The translations under genes were made by a program, and so were the position numbers. The notes under the pieces are model-generated. The model saw only the letters and a program-made list of their open reading frames with translations. It searched no databases and was not told where the DNA came from. A DNA stretch of 25,990 nt from CAIWXH01 sp964555675 (GTDB taxonomy: Bacteria > Chloroflexota > Chloroflexia > Chloroflexales > Chloroflexaceae), in assembly GCA_964555675.1 (NCBI GenBank), contig CAZKTU010000075.1, positions 1 to 25,990 of the forward strand, read 5' to 3'. This document shows positions 25,358-25,990 of this stretch, piece by piece (the first letter of the stretch is position 1; the number at the start of each line of letters is the position of its first letter).

Positions 25358-25948
25358 TCAGCGCTCGCCCTGCGCTCGGGCGGCGGTCGCCCGCTGGCGG
25401 TGTAGCGGGGTGGCGCCGTGGCGCATGTGGCGCCGACCTGCGCCGCCGCCCGTGTGCTGCCGGAGCACCGTGCTGGCGTCTCTCACGGCGGAGGCGCGTC
25501 TGCCCGCCGGCCGGGAAGCGCGGCCGATCCGGGCGCGCCACGGTCGCTCGGCCGCGCCAGGGCACGAAGAGGGCGGCGCGCTGACGGTGATCTCGTCGTG
25601 GCCCGCCAGGCTGCGCGCGACCAGGTGGGGCTGCTGCGCCTCCGCCAGGGCCGGGGCGAACGCGCTCAGGGCGCGGCGCAGGCTTGTGTAGCACGAGGCG
25701 CAGATCGCCTGCTCCTCGATGCCCGCCTCGCCCGCTGCGCCGACCCGCGCGCGCTCTTGCGCGTACACCTGGGCGTAGTCATGGTCTGTGAGAGCGCAGC
25801 CGCACTCGGCACAGTGGCTTTGGAGGTAGGTCTGGCTACCCTCGAGGCCATGGCCCGCGCGCGCCGAGTTGGGGGCCTCGCCGATGATGGCGGCCAGGTT
25901 CTTCAGCACGCAGCGAATCTGCTGGTATCGTCGTTGTTGCTCATCCAT
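25358..25948 (-). CDS. Small zinc-finger-like protein with low-complexity tail, unknown function
   Basis: A 196-residue protein I do not recognise. Two CxxC pairs, C46/C49 (HCAECGCAL) and C83/C86 (ICASCYTSLRR), suggest a zinc-binding fold. The N terminus is helical (QQRRYQQIRCVLKNLAAII). From about residue 110 the sequence becomes an Arg/Ala/Pro-rich tail of low complexity; codons there remain G/C at third positions, so I see no frameshift by eye, but one is possible. The ATG at 25948 lacks a clear ribosome-binding site. It precedes the other cysteine-rich gene by 84 bp and may be co-transcribed with it. Confidence 0.6.
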   Translation of the reverse strand: MDEQQRRYQQIRCVLKNLAAIIGEAPNSARAGHGLEGSQTYLQSHCAECGCALTDHDYAQVYAQERARVGAAGEAGIEEQAICASCYTSLRRALSAFAPALAEAQQPHLVARSLAGHDEITVSAPPSSCPGAAERPWRARIGRASRPAGRRASAVRDASTVLRQHTGGGAGRRHMRHGATPLHRQRATAARAQGER

Positions 25949-25968
25949 AGAAGTTGTACTGCGGGTTT

Positions 25969-25990
25969 GGGCGCACACATGGGTGCGCCC
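25969..25990. repeat. Perfect hairpin at the window end
   Basis: GGGCGCAC (25969-25976) and GTGCGCCC (25983-25990) pair exactly around ACATGG, reaching the last base. It lies 20 bp upstream of the last gene. It may be the terminator of a gene beyond the window or a dispersed GC-rich hairpin. Confidence 0.5.

Noticed and set aside
25260..25694. 144-codon minus-strand frame overlapping the last gene, which might indicate a frameshift
   Set aside because: Third codon positions favour the 25358-25948 frame through to its stop, and the alternative lacks any family motif.

Overview
The window is very G+C-rich DNA, strongly G/C at third codon positions, from an anoxygenic phototroph. The clearest marker is an adjacent bchY-bchZ pair (chlorophyllide a reductase subunits). 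Together with DegS/DegU-type two-component pairs, a TPR-CHAT protein and a soluble zinc-finger anti-sigma-like protein, this suggests a filamentous phototroph of the Chloroflexota (Chloroflexales). That assignment is inference from gene content; no 16S or other decisive marker is present.

Layout. 1-1441 (-): N-terminal half of mutS, cut by the window edge, with an extended -10 promoter overlapping a 14-bp palindrome. 1831-4283 (+): two GT4-type glycosyltransferases. 4297-4396: exactly 100 N, so the order across it is a scaffold join. 4467-6123 (-): surE followed by an inositol-monophosphatase-family gene. 6275-6910 (+): a TetR regulator, convergent with bchYZ (9801-6984, -); a strong hairpin lies between them.

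9998-16501 is the most unusual block. It holds a 782-residue protein without a signal peptide that carries a CLCA-type zinc-protease motif (HEWAHYALGLKDEY). Divergent from it by 44 bp is an 878-residue TPR-CHAT cysteine protease with an intact His/Cys pair. Tail to tail with the CHAT gene, overlapping it by 23 bp, is a sigma factor / zinc-finger anti-sigma operon. The arrangement suggests protease control of a dedicated sigma factor, comparable in logic to the TPR-CHAT/Csx30/sigma branch of type III-E CRISPR, but with no Cas genes here.

16848-24901 is a signalling block: a DegS-like kinase with a DegU-like regulator; a GH130-family glycoside phosphorylase/hydrolase with a structured leader; a receiver-only regulator; and a five-module CheB-CheR-PAS-HisKA_3-HATPase protein whose gene overlaps a NarL-type regulator. 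24911-25948 (-) has two small cysteine-rich genes of unknown function, and the window ends in a perfect hairpin.

Several genes share an extended -10 promoter of the form TGCTAYAMT (mutS, the DegS-like kinase, the receiver gene and the CheB/CheR kinase), which helped to decide start codons. No tRNA, rRNA, CRISPR array or insertion sequence was seen.
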